Positions 34,291-40,764 of a stretch of DNA of 55,986 nucleotides are shown here, one piece after another. This stretch comes from Candidatus Bathyanammoxibius amoris. Its GTDB lineage: Bacteria; Planctomycetota; Brocadiia; Brocadiales; Bathyanammoxibiaceae. The stretch is taken from the NCBI GenBank assembly GCA_024451685.1, contig JAMXCW010000015.1:1-55986 (forward strand). The letters run 5' to 3'. The position numbers and the translations under genes are program-made. The number at the start of each line of letters is the position of its first letter. Positions within the stretch are counted from its first letter, which is position 1. Below the pieces are notes generated by a model that was given only the letters and a program-made list of their open reading frames with translations, did not search any database and was not told the DNA's origin.

Positions 34291-34962
34291 TTATCTGGAG
34301 CCGGACGAGCATACGCTGGACCCAATGGATTTCTCTATAATACTGACTACTTCGTATGAAGAGATCAGGGGTCTCGCCGTGAGATCCTCAACCTCCTTCA
34401 GCATGGAATCAAGTTTGTCTACCAGCGCCTGGTCGGATGCCGTCCGGTCGACATTATTTCTGAGCGACTTCATCTCCCTCTGGCTGATGAGACCGCTCCT
34501 CCTGGCCTCCGCAAGGGCCTTCGGATTTGTCGGGATGGGCACTGCAGATATCTCAACCAGCTCCTGTTGCTTGAAACGCCGTCCCCTCGTTGCGCCGGCG
34601 ATTTCCTCCCAGTCCTTGGGTATAAACCCCACCGAGAAGCTTCTAAGAAAGCCGCCGCGATAGAGCTTATAAATGGTATCCGCAAACGGGTACTCGGCGC
34701 GGGTGGCAAACTGGAGCCTGAACATCAGCTGTCCGTTGCCGATGCGGGTCTCAAGGACCTTAGCGATGGGCGGGCTGTCGTATTTGTGGGCAAAAAGCAC
34801 CACCGGGTTCTTTCTGAAATTTTCCAGTTCCCAGCCGGTGGTACTCATTACGTCGCCGTCGCGGTCGGCCTCCTCCGTAGAGGCCACGGCCCAGAAACTC
34901 CTTGAGGCGTCGTCCTCTTCCTTTAACACGACCCCATACGTCTTGTAGATAGTGGTTGGCAT
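34291..34962 (-). CDS. Prohead protease (peptidase S78, HK97 family)
   Basis: The protein is about 223 residues from MPTTIYKTYGVVLKEED, chosen because GGGAGAG precedes this ATG; upstream in-frame ATGs at 34980 and 34995 are alternatives. The family's His (VVLFAHKYDSPPIA) and Ser (GGFLRSFSVGF) are present, together with ASTEEADRDGDVM near the N terminus. It would cleave the capsid delta domain during maturation. A conserved terminator element ends about 40 bases upstream. Confidence 0.9.
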   Translation of the reverse strand: MPTTIYKTYGVVLKEEDDASRSFWAVASTEEADRDGDVMSTTGWELENFRKNPVVLFAHKYDSPPIAKVLETRIGNGQLMFRLQFATRAEYPFADTIYKLYRGGFLRSFSVGFIPKDWEEIAGATRGRRFKQQELVEISAVPIPTNPKALAEARRSGLISQREMKSLRNNVDRTASDQALVDKLDSMLKEVEDLTARPLISSYEVVSIIEKSIGSSVCSSGSR

Positions 34963-35003
34963 GTCTCTCCCTTTTCTCATCTCTCGCTTTAACAACCGGA
35001 AAC

Positions 35004-35082
35004 AAAAAAGGCCCGGGAGAGTTTTTTTTGCTCAAAACTCCCCCGGGCCTCATGGTTTCTTAAAAAGAACCTTCGGTTACCG
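35004..35082 (-). terminator. Conserved motif plus intrinsic terminator, copy 3
   Basis: Read leftward: CGGTAACCGAAG (35082-35071), an imperfect GGTTCTT/AAGAAACC hairpin, then a very strong GGCCCGGG-type stem (35049-35034 with 35025-35010) and six T followed by GTTT. It separates the 63-residue ORF from the prohead protease, inside a head operon that must be read through. Confidence 0.82.
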
Positions 35083-35135
35083 GATTTTTTATTTCGTGCG
35101 GCGTCCGTTCATCACTCCGGACGTGTTCCTAGTAT

Positions 35136-35327
35136 CTAATGGTCTATCTTCTCCTGCTCCTCAATAGACGTTTTTATGTTTCTTATGATGCCGTCTACCA
35201 GCACCAGTTCCAAATTGACCGTGCCGTAAAAACCCTCGCGCATCACGCCGTCAATCACCCGGCCGGCCTTTACGCGGAACCGGTCAACCGCCTTTTTATT
35301 AATTGGTTTTTCCTTCGTAACCATCAT
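35136..35327 (-). CDS. Small basic phage protein (63 aa), leaderless
   Basis: Begins MMVTKEKPINKKAVDRFRVK, with a beta-rich middle (VINGV-like segment FYGTVNLELVLVDGIIRNI) and an acidic end. It has no ribosome site: the ATG lies six bases after the -10 of promoter A, so the mRNA would be leaderless. It is followed by terminator copy 3, making a short self-contained transcription unit. Promoter-proximal and basic, it could be a regulator; that is inference. Confidence 0.6.
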   Translation of the reverse strand: MMVTKEKPINKKAVDRFRVKAGRVIDGVMREGFYGTVNLELVLVDGIIRNIKTSIEEQEKIDH

Positions 35328-35333
35328 AACTTG

Positions 35334-35384
35334 AATTTACCACACTTTGTAAACTTGTCAATGGCAGGAATCAACAGTAATCAA
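35334..35384 (-). promoter_or_regulatory. Phage promoter A with phased TTGA repeats
   Basis: Read leftward: TTGA (35384-35381), six bases, TTGA (35374-35371), nine bases, -35 TTGACA (35361-35356), 16 bases, -10 TAAATT (35339-35334). Spacing is identical to promoters B and C. TGTGG directly precedes the -10 in all three. Confidence 0.8.
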
Positions 35385-35393
35385 CACAGGCAC

Positions 35394-35417
35394 AAGGCTA
35401 ATCTAGCTTTTAGCCTT
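35394..35417 (-). terminator. Hairpin at end of AT-rich cassette
   Basis: A perfect 8-base stem (AAGGCTAA/TTAGCCTT) with an 8-base loop. It includes the stop codon of the retropepsin-like gene. No T-run follows, so it may be an RNA-stabilising or Rho-type end rather than a standard intrinsic terminator. Confidence 0.5.
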
Positions 35418-35805
35418 CCTCTATTTCAATAATGCCTTGTTTCCCTCTTAAAGTGACGGTCCAATTGTTTATCAAGTCTCTCCCTATGCACGCGTGCTCC
35501 GCATCTGTTACTATTACTCTGTGAACCTTCTTGTCAAACGGGGACACGGATACTTTTGCTGAGTAAACATCTTCGAATCTTATTGCGGTCGCTTCTTTAT
35601 AACCAGCCACGAGCATTTTATCTACCTTTACGAGTCCCAATTCTGTTACAATTTTTTGGGGAACTACACTGATAGACGCTCCTGAATCAACAATTGCAGG
35701 TAGTGTTCTTGATGAAGATTGTGTGCTATCAGGAATAGAAACAGTACAGTCAATCACTGGTGCAGACGGAAGAAAAGAGGGATTGTAAGGTATACTTAAG
35801 CTCAT
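35410..35805 (-). CDS. Retropepsin-like aspartic protease
   Basis: The 131-residue protein has the active-site motif AIVDSGASISVV (Asp-Ser-Gly), preceded by a beta hairpin region. A late IGRDLINNWTVTL matches the GRDLL-type second motif of bacterial retroviral-like aspartic proteases. Such enzymes work as homodimers, each chain giving one Asp. It is the last gene of the AT-rich cassette, three bases after the DUF5678-like gene stops. From memory, small retropepsin-like and DUF5678 genes are often adjacent in bacteria and archaea, with no established role. Confidence 0.8.
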   Translation of the reverse strand: MSLSIPYNPSFLPSAPVIDCTVSIPDSTQSSSRTLPAIVDSGASISVVPQKIVTELGLVKVDKMLVAGYKEATAIRFEDVYSAKVSVSPFDKKVHRVIVTDAEHACIGRDLINNWTVTLRGKQGIIEIEEG

Positions 35806-35808
35806 CTC

Positions 35809-36483
35809 TTACTTACGCAAGAACGGTGTGGGTATATGAGCAACTTCTGGTTCCCTGGTTACCTTTGGCATGTATATAGAACGGTAGCCATATTTTTTGT
35901 ATACTCTCTCCGCTAATCCAGAGAAATCTTCATCGAAATCAACAACCTCATTGTCTACAATAGCAATAAATTTATTCTTGTAATCTTTGACAAGTCTTTC
36001 TTTATTTGCGTTAAAGAACTTCACTGCCTCTTCAAATTCTTCACTGTCAGAACGTTCTACCACCTCTTCATGTTCACCGAAATCTTCTAATGTGTTCCAT
36101 GGGTCTGTTTCTATTGCCGGTTCACATGCTAGCACAAAATTGCCTCCAAAAGCAACCTTCCACTCCTTTTGCCTACGTAACCATTCATCAGTTTTCCCAG
36201 TAGATTGTGGTCCTAGTACATCAACCCAAGAGATTGTTATTTGTTCGTTTGTTGGTGTGTATTCGCCAGAAAATAAGTCAACAGAATCAATAACAATTTG
36301 GAAGCTTCCCAACACATCCGCAAGACTTTTCACAGTTCCAGTGTTCCATTGTAACGGTTCTGTTCGCAATATAGGATCTTGCCCTCTAGCTACCATTACG
36401 GCGTTATTTCTAGCGGAGTATATTGGGACTAGTGGCGCTGCTTGTCTTCTAATTTGAGTATCCGCAAGAGCCGGTAATGTCAT
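35809..36483 (-). CDS. DUF5678-like protein with N-terminal extension
   Basis: The 224-residue protein has a C-terminal 70 residues (VKDYKNKFIAIVDNEVVDFD, then KYGYRSIYMPKV) resembling the short DUF5678 domain that often accompanies aspartic proteases. The N-terminal 150 residues are unusual for that domain. They contain a mixed alpha/beta segment (LADVLGSFQIVIDSVDLFSG) and an acidic stretch (EEVVERSDSEEFEEAVKFF). AAGGGAT precedes the ATG, and there is a three-base gap to each neighbour. It could be a substrate or regulator of the adjacent protease (inference). Confidence 0.65.
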   Translation of the reverse strand: MTLPALADTQIRRQAAPLVPIYSARNNAVMVARGQDPILRTEPLQWNTGTVKSLADVLGSFQIVIDSVDLFSGEYTPTNEQITISWVDVLGPQSTGKTDEWLRRQKEWKVAFGGNFVLACEPAIETDPWNTLEDFGEHEEVVERSDSEEFEEAVKFFNANKERLVKDYKNKFIAIVDNEVVDFDEDFSGLAERVYKKYGYRSIYMPKVTREPEVAHIPTPFLRK

Positions 36484-36486
36484 CGT

Positions 36487-37131
36487 TTATCCCTTTTCTA
36501 ATAAAGTCTTTAATACACTTTTAGAGCGGCGTATTTTCTCATCAACTTCGGCAACTCTGCGCTTTACATGTTCAACGTTTCCAACATCGCAATGGTAGTT
36601 AAATCTGCCTATCACTTCCTTAACAACAACATTATTATCAATTATACTAGGAATTGGGTCAATAGTTAATTTTACTGCAAAATCGCCGTCCTTATAGCGA
36701 ATAATGCTCCCGGGGAAAACTGCACCTCTTACTAAATCATTGAATGCTTTTGTTTCGGATTCGGGAAGAAACTTTTGCTTTATTAGACCAGTCAGGTCTT
36801 CTTCTCCAGGCTTCTTGATGTTCCACGAAGAGTTTAATCCCACAGCATTATATGGCGTATGAGGCAGTTTATTAACATATTCAATCACAATCTGCTTTAG
36901 TGTTCCAAGATTACTTTCATTAACTACTTTTAGTCCTACCTCCAATTTGTTCTCATCCACGGTTAGCAAGAAATTTTGCGATTCAAATAGTGAGAAAAGA
37001 GGCGTATTAATAAAATTTGTAGCTTGTTCTGCAATAATGTTTTTGTCACGCAACCAATCTTTTGAAGCGATTGAAGGGTTGTAGTTCTGTGCCAAGACAA
37101 CAATATTAGCGCTATTTAATAGTACATTCAT
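36487..37131 (-). CDS. Unknown protein, first gene of AT-rich cassette
   Basis: The 214-residue soluble protein begins NVLLNSANIVVLAQNYNPSI, with an alpha/beta body (NFLLTVDENKLEVGLKVVNE) and a charged helical end. It is not recognised with confidence. The overall layout recalls TIGR04255-type or sensor-like proteins, but no diagnostic motif is visible. Codon use is AT-rich, unlike the flanking portal and protease genes, a mark of transfer. GAGGTG precedes the ATG, and a promoter lies just upstream. Confidence 0.6.
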   Translation of the reverse strand: MNVLLNSANIVVLAQNYNPSIASKDWLRDKNIIAEQATNFINTPLFSLFESQNFLLTVDENKLEVGLKVVNESNLGTLKQIVIEYVNKLPHTPYNAVGLNSSWNIKKPGEEDLTGLIKQKFLPESETKAFNDLVRGAVFPGSIIRYKDGDFAVKLTIDPIPSIIDNNVVVKEVIGRFNYHCDVGNVEHVKRRVAEVDEKIRRSKSVLKTLLEKG

Positions 37132-37158
37132 GTGGCACCTCGCATATTAAATGCAACC

Positions 37159-37187
37159 ATACTACATAAGTAATTGCATCAATTCAA
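37159..37187 (-). promoter_or_regulatory. Promoter of AT-rich cassette
   Basis: TTGAAT (37187-37182), 17 bases, TAGTAT (37164-37159), leading to the ATG at 37131. It lacks the TTGA repeats of the phage promoters, so the cassette appears independently expressed. The 223-base spacer to the portal gene is otherwise AT-rich and empty. Confidence 0.6.
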
Positions 37188-37354
37188 CTGGAATCCTCTA
37201 AGGCCTTTTAACAAAAATACTTAAATTAAGGAATGATTAAATAGTTTTATTATATTACTCTGCTTATGTAGCTTCAAAACTATTCCTGTGCAAAAAAAGG
37301 ACTATTCTGTTTGTTGGATTCGTGGCCGGATGAGCGTAGGTGACACGTTTTTTT

Positions 37355-38569
37355 CTATTTGGAATCATTTTCTCGACTCTGTGAATCTCCCCACTCCACG
37401 GGGGACATGTTCCATAGCTTCTTGCGGGCCTCGTTGACGGTCCAGACGTCGCTGCCCACAAGTTTAGTTGCTATGTCGCTCTTGTCAAGCTCGTTGTCCC
37501 TGAGCGCTTCAACGCCTGAGAGATCGAACTCTCCGAATATGCCCACGCCGAAGCGTGGCGCGAGGAACGTGTTCACACACTCCTCTATTTTTCTGAGGCG
37601 CGGGATGACGCCTTTTGTCCAAAAAATCCTGTCCTGTGTCTCAGAGTTGGCATAGTTCGCATGTTCCAGAATCCCGACCTCTATGGGCGGCACCTTGTAG
37701 ACGGCCAGTATCTCCTCGCGCGACAACCTACGCTGCTCGATAAACTCCATGTCCTTCTGCCCCAAGCTGATTGACTGCCACTGAAGACCCTTTTCGAGCA
37801 GGATCACGCGGTGCGAGCGTTCGGCGCCGGAGTATGCCTGGTCAAATTCGGCCCGTAGACGCCACATAGCGGCATCGTTTAGTTCAGCCTGTGTACTTAT
37901 CACCCCTGAGGGCCGCGCCCCCTGTTTGAAAAACTTTTGGTTGTACATAACGGCATAGAAGTCGGCCAGAAGTCCCTGCCGCACCGCCGCAAGCGGTGAC
38001 ATTCCCCACAATTCGTTGAGCGGGTTAAAGTACTTTAGGTGTATCATCTCGTCCCGGCCATAGCCCACACTCTTTTCGCCCACGCTGAAGAGATAACCGT
38101 CTACCAACTCTTCCTTGTTGGGTATGATGCGCATCCTGTCGGGCCTGAGGGGCCATATCTCACCCGGATGCCCGTCGCTGTTATTCTTCTCAAGCGCCCA
38201 GAAGCAGTTGCCCGTGAGCTCCATGTACACCATCGAGGCCTCCCAGAAATCGTAGCGTGTCATCCGCGGGTTAACGCCCCAGAACAGTTTTACAAGCGGG
38301 TGGGTCTGCGGAAGTCTCTCACGGCCCGACGACGTGTCTTTATAGAACACGAACGGCACGCTTGCCACTGTCTGCGCAATCGCCTTCACACAGGCGAAGA
38401 CCCAGACGCTTGAGTACTCCGCGTCGCCGTATATTTCCATATATTGTTTGGAACGCCAGTCAACGGGGGTTGCATAACCGTCGCCCCAGGGAGAAAGTGA
38501 CAGCGAGAGTGGCAACGACCGGTTTGATTTCCTCTGTATGAAGGACATGATTTTGTTCATTACACTCAT
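37355..38569 (-). CDS. HK97-type portal protein
   Basis: The 404-residue protein contains the family run YSSVWVFACVKAIAQTVASV, PFVFYK, HPLVKLFWGVNPRMT, WPLRPDRMRI, EMIHLKYFNPLNELWGMSP and ARPSGVIS. These make a complete HK97 portal. It forms the dodecameric ring for DNA packaging. The start ATGAGTGTAATGAAC overlaps the stop of a 19-codon leader ORF. In HK97-like phages the protease follows directly, whereas here an AT-rich cassette and a small ORF intervene. Confidence 0.93.
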   Translation of the reverse strand: MSVMNKIMSFIQRKSNRSLPLSLSLSPWGDGYATPVDWRSKQYMEIYGDAEYSSVWVFACVKAIAQTVASVPFVFYKDTSSGRERLPQTHPLVKLFWGVNPRMTRYDFWEASMVYMELTGNCFWALEKNNSDGHPGEIWPLRPDRMRIIPNKEELVDGYLFSVGEKSVGYGRDEMIHLKYFNPLNELWGMSPLAAVRQGLLADFYAVMYNQKFFKQGARPSGVISTQAELNDAAMWRLRAEFDQAYSGAERSHRVILLEKGLQWQSISLGQKDMEFIEQRRLSREEILAVYKVPPIEVGILEHANYANSETQDRIFWTKGVIPRLRKIEECVNTFLAPRFGVGIFGEFDLSGVEALRDNELDKSDIATKLVGSDVWTVNEARKKLWNMSPVEWGDSQSRENDSK

Positions 38570-38625
38570 TCTCTTGACCTCATGTTGTTGGGTGTAGACG
38601 GTATGGCATCCGCTTCGACATTCAT
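38566..38625 (-). CDS. Short leader ORF (19 aa) coupled to portal gene
   Basis: Encodes MNVEADAIPSTPNNMRSRE and ends in ATGA overlapping the portal start. Its ATG lies seven bases after the -10 of promoter B, so it would be leaderless or nearly so, while the portal ATG itself has no strong ribosome site. It may serve to load ribosomes for the portal (inference). Confidence 0.4.
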   Translation of the reverse strand: MNVEADAIPSTPNNMRSRE

Positions 38626-38632
38626 TATCCTG

Positions 38633-38683
38633 AATTTACCACAAGTCTGAAATTTGTAAATGGCAGGATTCAACACACCTCAA
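38633..38683 (-). promoter_or_regulatory. Phage promoter B with phased TTGA repeats
   Basis: Read leftward: TTGA (38683-38680), six bases, TTGA (38673-38670), nine bases, -35 TTTACA (38660-38655), 16 bases, -10 TAAATT (38638-38633). It lies just past the terminase stop and drives the portal unit. Confidence 0.8.
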
Positions 38684-38688
38684 CATGG

Positions 38689-40194
38689 TCAAATAAACCT
38701 TATCCTCGGTGTGGAGTGGTGGCGGAGCTGGCGGACGGCCATCTCCAGGGCGTCGGGGCCGTCGTCGTGGGAACCCCGGGGGAATTCTATCAGCTGCTCT
38801 ATAAGCAGCTTCAGGTCACGATTAAATAAAATAGTCCCGTTTTCTATCAGCGCAGATAGGCTCGCTATGCGGGCGGTCTTGTCGCTAAAATTCTTAACCC
38901 CGCGGATGGGGATAAATAATTTCTCGCGCCTGGAAATGTCTTCAAGCATGTCTTTGAGCACTACCTGAAAGACGTTGGTCTCCACGGCAAGACAGAGAAA
39001 ATGTGACTTTTTTTTACTGGCTTCCTCTCCGTCCGAATGCCCCGACCATCTCTGAAAATTCCTGACAGCGGCATCGGCGATGGCCGCGGGCCTGCGTCTT
39101 TTTATATCAGCCTCAAGCACGTATATCTTTCCGCCAACCTGACCCACCGTGACCATGGCGCTGTAGTCGCCCGAAGAGGAAGAGCCCAGTGCGGGGTCAA
39201 TCGCCGTCGCTATCAAGAGTTCCTGATTATATAAATCCTCAGGCTTGTAGTAGCTAATCCACTCCTCACGAATCAACTGTTCCTCCGGACTTATCGGGTT
39301 ATTCTGGTATTCGCACTCAAACGCGATGGATCCAATTCCTTCTTTACCACCATCACCTTGTTTTATTTTTTTCAACCTTTCGGCGTCATAGTAGCCGGAC
39401 CACAGCGCCGCACCATCCGTACCCAGCGCACGGTATCTTTTGCCCTGCCATTTCTTGAGAAGTTTTGAGAGGAGGCTGTCGTAATGGAGTATCGTGCCCA
39501 CAACGATTATGTCGCCTTCGGGTCCCGGCAGGTTCAGCACCGAACGGTTGAACCATGACTCAAGCTTCCGTCTCTGCTCGGCGCTCAGCACGCCCTCGTC
39601 GTCCTCGAGGTCGTCGCATATTACAAGGTCGGGTCGCGACTCAAAGCTCCTCATTCCGCGGAGGCTTGAGCCGACCCCTTTGGCAACCACCCTCACACCG
39701 TTGGAGCATAGAATATCGGTGGATGTCCACTTCTCTCTGCCCACCAGCTCTCCGAAGTCCATCCTGATAAGCCCGTTTTCCTTCAGCTCGCGTATTATCG
39801 CCCCCAGGAAACCCTCCGATATGGTGCTTGAGGATGAGATGATTACTATGAAACGTTTCCTTCCGGTGCAGATGGCCCACAGCGGATAGACGAGGCCCAT
39901 CAGTACGCTCTTGCCGTGTCCCCTGGGTGCCGCAACGGCCTCACGCTTGTTCTCAGTGCTGGAGGCCATGAGGTCATAAAGCTCGGCATGGAACGGCGCG
40001 GGAGAGGCCGTCAGATAGTGCCTGAGATACCGCCCGGCAAAGGCTGCGGGGCTGTCCCAGGCATCAAGCTCCGCAAGAAGCTCTTTGCACAGAAGTAATC
40101 TCTTCTCTAAGTGAGGTAACCTCCTGTATGAGGGCAGACCTGAGCGCCCGGCGTTCAACCTCCGCAAGTGCCGAGAAATACACGTCTCCAGCAT
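38689..40194 (-). CDS. Terminase large subunit
   Basis: The protein is about 501 residues from MLETCISRHLRR, with AAGGAA upstream. An ATPase Walker A (AAPRGHGKSVL, residues 88-98) and Walker B with the catalytic acid (LVICDDLEDDEGV) are followed by a motif III-like VVGTILHYDSL. The C-terminal RNase H-type nuclease has acidic residues in ATAIDPALG, DYSAMVTVG and DDGPDALE. It packages DNA by powering translocation and cutting concatemers. The N terminus overlaps the small subunit gene by 131 bases, more than usual, so a later non-ATG start is possible. Confidence 0.92.
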   Translation of the reverse strand: MLETCISRHLRRLNAGRSGLPSYRRLPHLEKRLLLCKELLAELDAWDSPAAFAGRYLRHYLTASPAPFHAELYDLMASSTENKREAVAAPRGHGKSVLMGLVYPLWAICTGRKRFIVIISSSSTISEGFLGAIIRELKENGLIRMDFGELVGREKWTSTDILCSNGVRVVAKGVGSSLRGMRSFESRPDLVICDDLEDDEGVLSAEQRRKLESWFNRSVLNLPGPEGDIIVVGTILHYDSLLSKLLKKWQGKRYRALGTDGAALWSGYYDAERLKKIKQGDGGKEGIGSIAFECEYQNNPISPEEQLIREEWISYYKPEDLYNQELLIATAIDPALGSSSSGDYSAMVTVGQVGGKIYVLEADIKRRRPAAIADAAVRNFQRWSGHSDGEEASKKKSHFLCLAVETNVFQVVLKDMLEDISRREKLFIPIRGVKNFSDKTARIASLSALIENGTILFNRDLKLLIEQLIEFPRGSHDDGPDALEMAVRQLRHHSTPRIRFI

Positions 40195-40372
40195 CGCTTT
40201 TCCTTTCCTCCCGGTACGCAATCAATAGCTTAAGGGCCTGCGGATCGCCTTCCCCGGCCTTACCGGCAATGGCCTTAAGACCCTGTTCTATCTCGAGGTC
40301 TATGTTCAGACCCGAAGCCGCACGTACCGGTATTCTCTTTTTTGTTCTCTTTTTCTGTTTGGATTTCGGCAT
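40064..40372 (-). CDS. Probable small terminase subunit
   Basis: The protein is about 102 residues from MPKSKQKKRTKKRIPVRAAS. A longer upstream frame lacks credible content. It has a basic N terminus for DNA contact, then helices (LEIEQGLKAIAGKAGEGDPQ) and a coiled coil (LIQEVTSLREEITSVQ), fitting small terminase architecture. It is the first full gene after promoter C and lies immediately upstream of the large subunit. Confidence 0.6.
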   Translation of the reverse strand: MPKSKQKKRTKKRIPVRAASGLNIDLEIEQGLKAIAGKAGEGDPQALKLLIAYREERKSDAGDVYFSALAEVERRALRSALIQEVTSLREEITSVQRASCGA

Positions 40373-40490
40373 GTAAGCCCTGGAAAACTGTATCGGCAGG
40401 CAGTCTGGTGGAAAGGCAAAAACGCTGAAAAACCCTCGGCCGCAAGCATGCGGGCCTCGGGCATTCACCTGTCCGTTAATAAAGGAAAAA

Positions 40491-40583
40491 GGAAGGCGGG
40501 GTGTACGGTTTGAAACCGCGCGTCATCGGCCTTTGTTTTATTTAGCCTTCCCATATACGGGAAACACACCCCCGGTGCCTTCC
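40491..40583 (-). promoter_or_regulatory. Attenuator-like leader hairpin upstream of terminase genes
   Basis: In the leftward transcript, GGAAGGC-ACC-GGGGGTGT (40583-40566) pairs with ACACCCCGCCTTCC (40504-40491), which is followed by TTTTTCCTTT. Two inner hairpins (TTCCCGTATATGGGAA at 40563-40548 and CGGTTTCAAACCG at 40518-40506) sit in the loop. A 15-codon ORF (40538-40585, MEGTGGVFPVYGKAK) runs through the left arm, so translation could disrupt the stem. Confidence 0.6.
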
Positions 40584-40599
40584 ATGACTTCTTGTAAGA

Positions 40600-40650
40600 A
40601 GCTTACCACATAACCCGCATATGTCAATGTCCGGACTCAACCAGACTCAA
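40600..40650 (-). promoter_or_regulatory. Phage promoter C with phased TTGA repeats
   Basis: Read leftward: TTGA (40650-40647), six bases, TTGA (40640-40637), nine bases, -35 TTGACA (40627-40622), 16 bases, -10 TAAGCT (40605-40600). It drives the terminase unit and marks the right end of the phage element. Confidence 0.82.
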
Positions 40651-40665
40651 CCTGGCTCCACGTCG

Positions 40666-40693
40666 TTGACACAACCGGACAATACAGTATACT
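40666..40693 (+). promoter_or_regulatory. Sigma70 promoter for exported protein gene
   Basis: TTGACA (40666-40671), 16 bases, TATACT (40688-40693), divergent from phage promoter C and only 15 bases from its repeats. A repressor or activator at the TTGA sites could affect both. Confidence 0.75.
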
Positions 40694-40764
40694 CTAAATA
40701 TTGTACTGACAATTTCAGGACCGTTTCCATAAGAGGCGCTTTTAATTGTGAAAGGTTTTTCCAG

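Larger units (their letters stand above)
8755..40650 (-). mobile_element. Tailed-phage-derived element (prophage or domesticated, HK97-type head)
   Basis: Terminase, HK97 portal, S78 protease, HK97-fold capsid, connector, tail tube, hub-like and fibre proteins lie in standard order on the minus strand. The right end is set by the first phage-type promoter (40600-40650). The left end is only the last leftward gene, as no attachment repeats or tRNA target were found. No integrase, repressor, replication, endolysin or tape-measure gene is visible. Composition is close to the host except for the AT-rich cassette at 35.4-37.2 kb. Host-type palindromic repeats lie inside it near 15.2 and 15.8 kb, which suggests long residence (inference). 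Confidence 0.85.

Noticed and set aside
20739-35082. Known riboswitch class for the three terminator elements
   Set aside because: The 12-base motif and short hairpin do not match the cores I know for c-di-GMP, cobalamin, preQ1, fluoride or SAM riboswitches; kept as an unnamed element.
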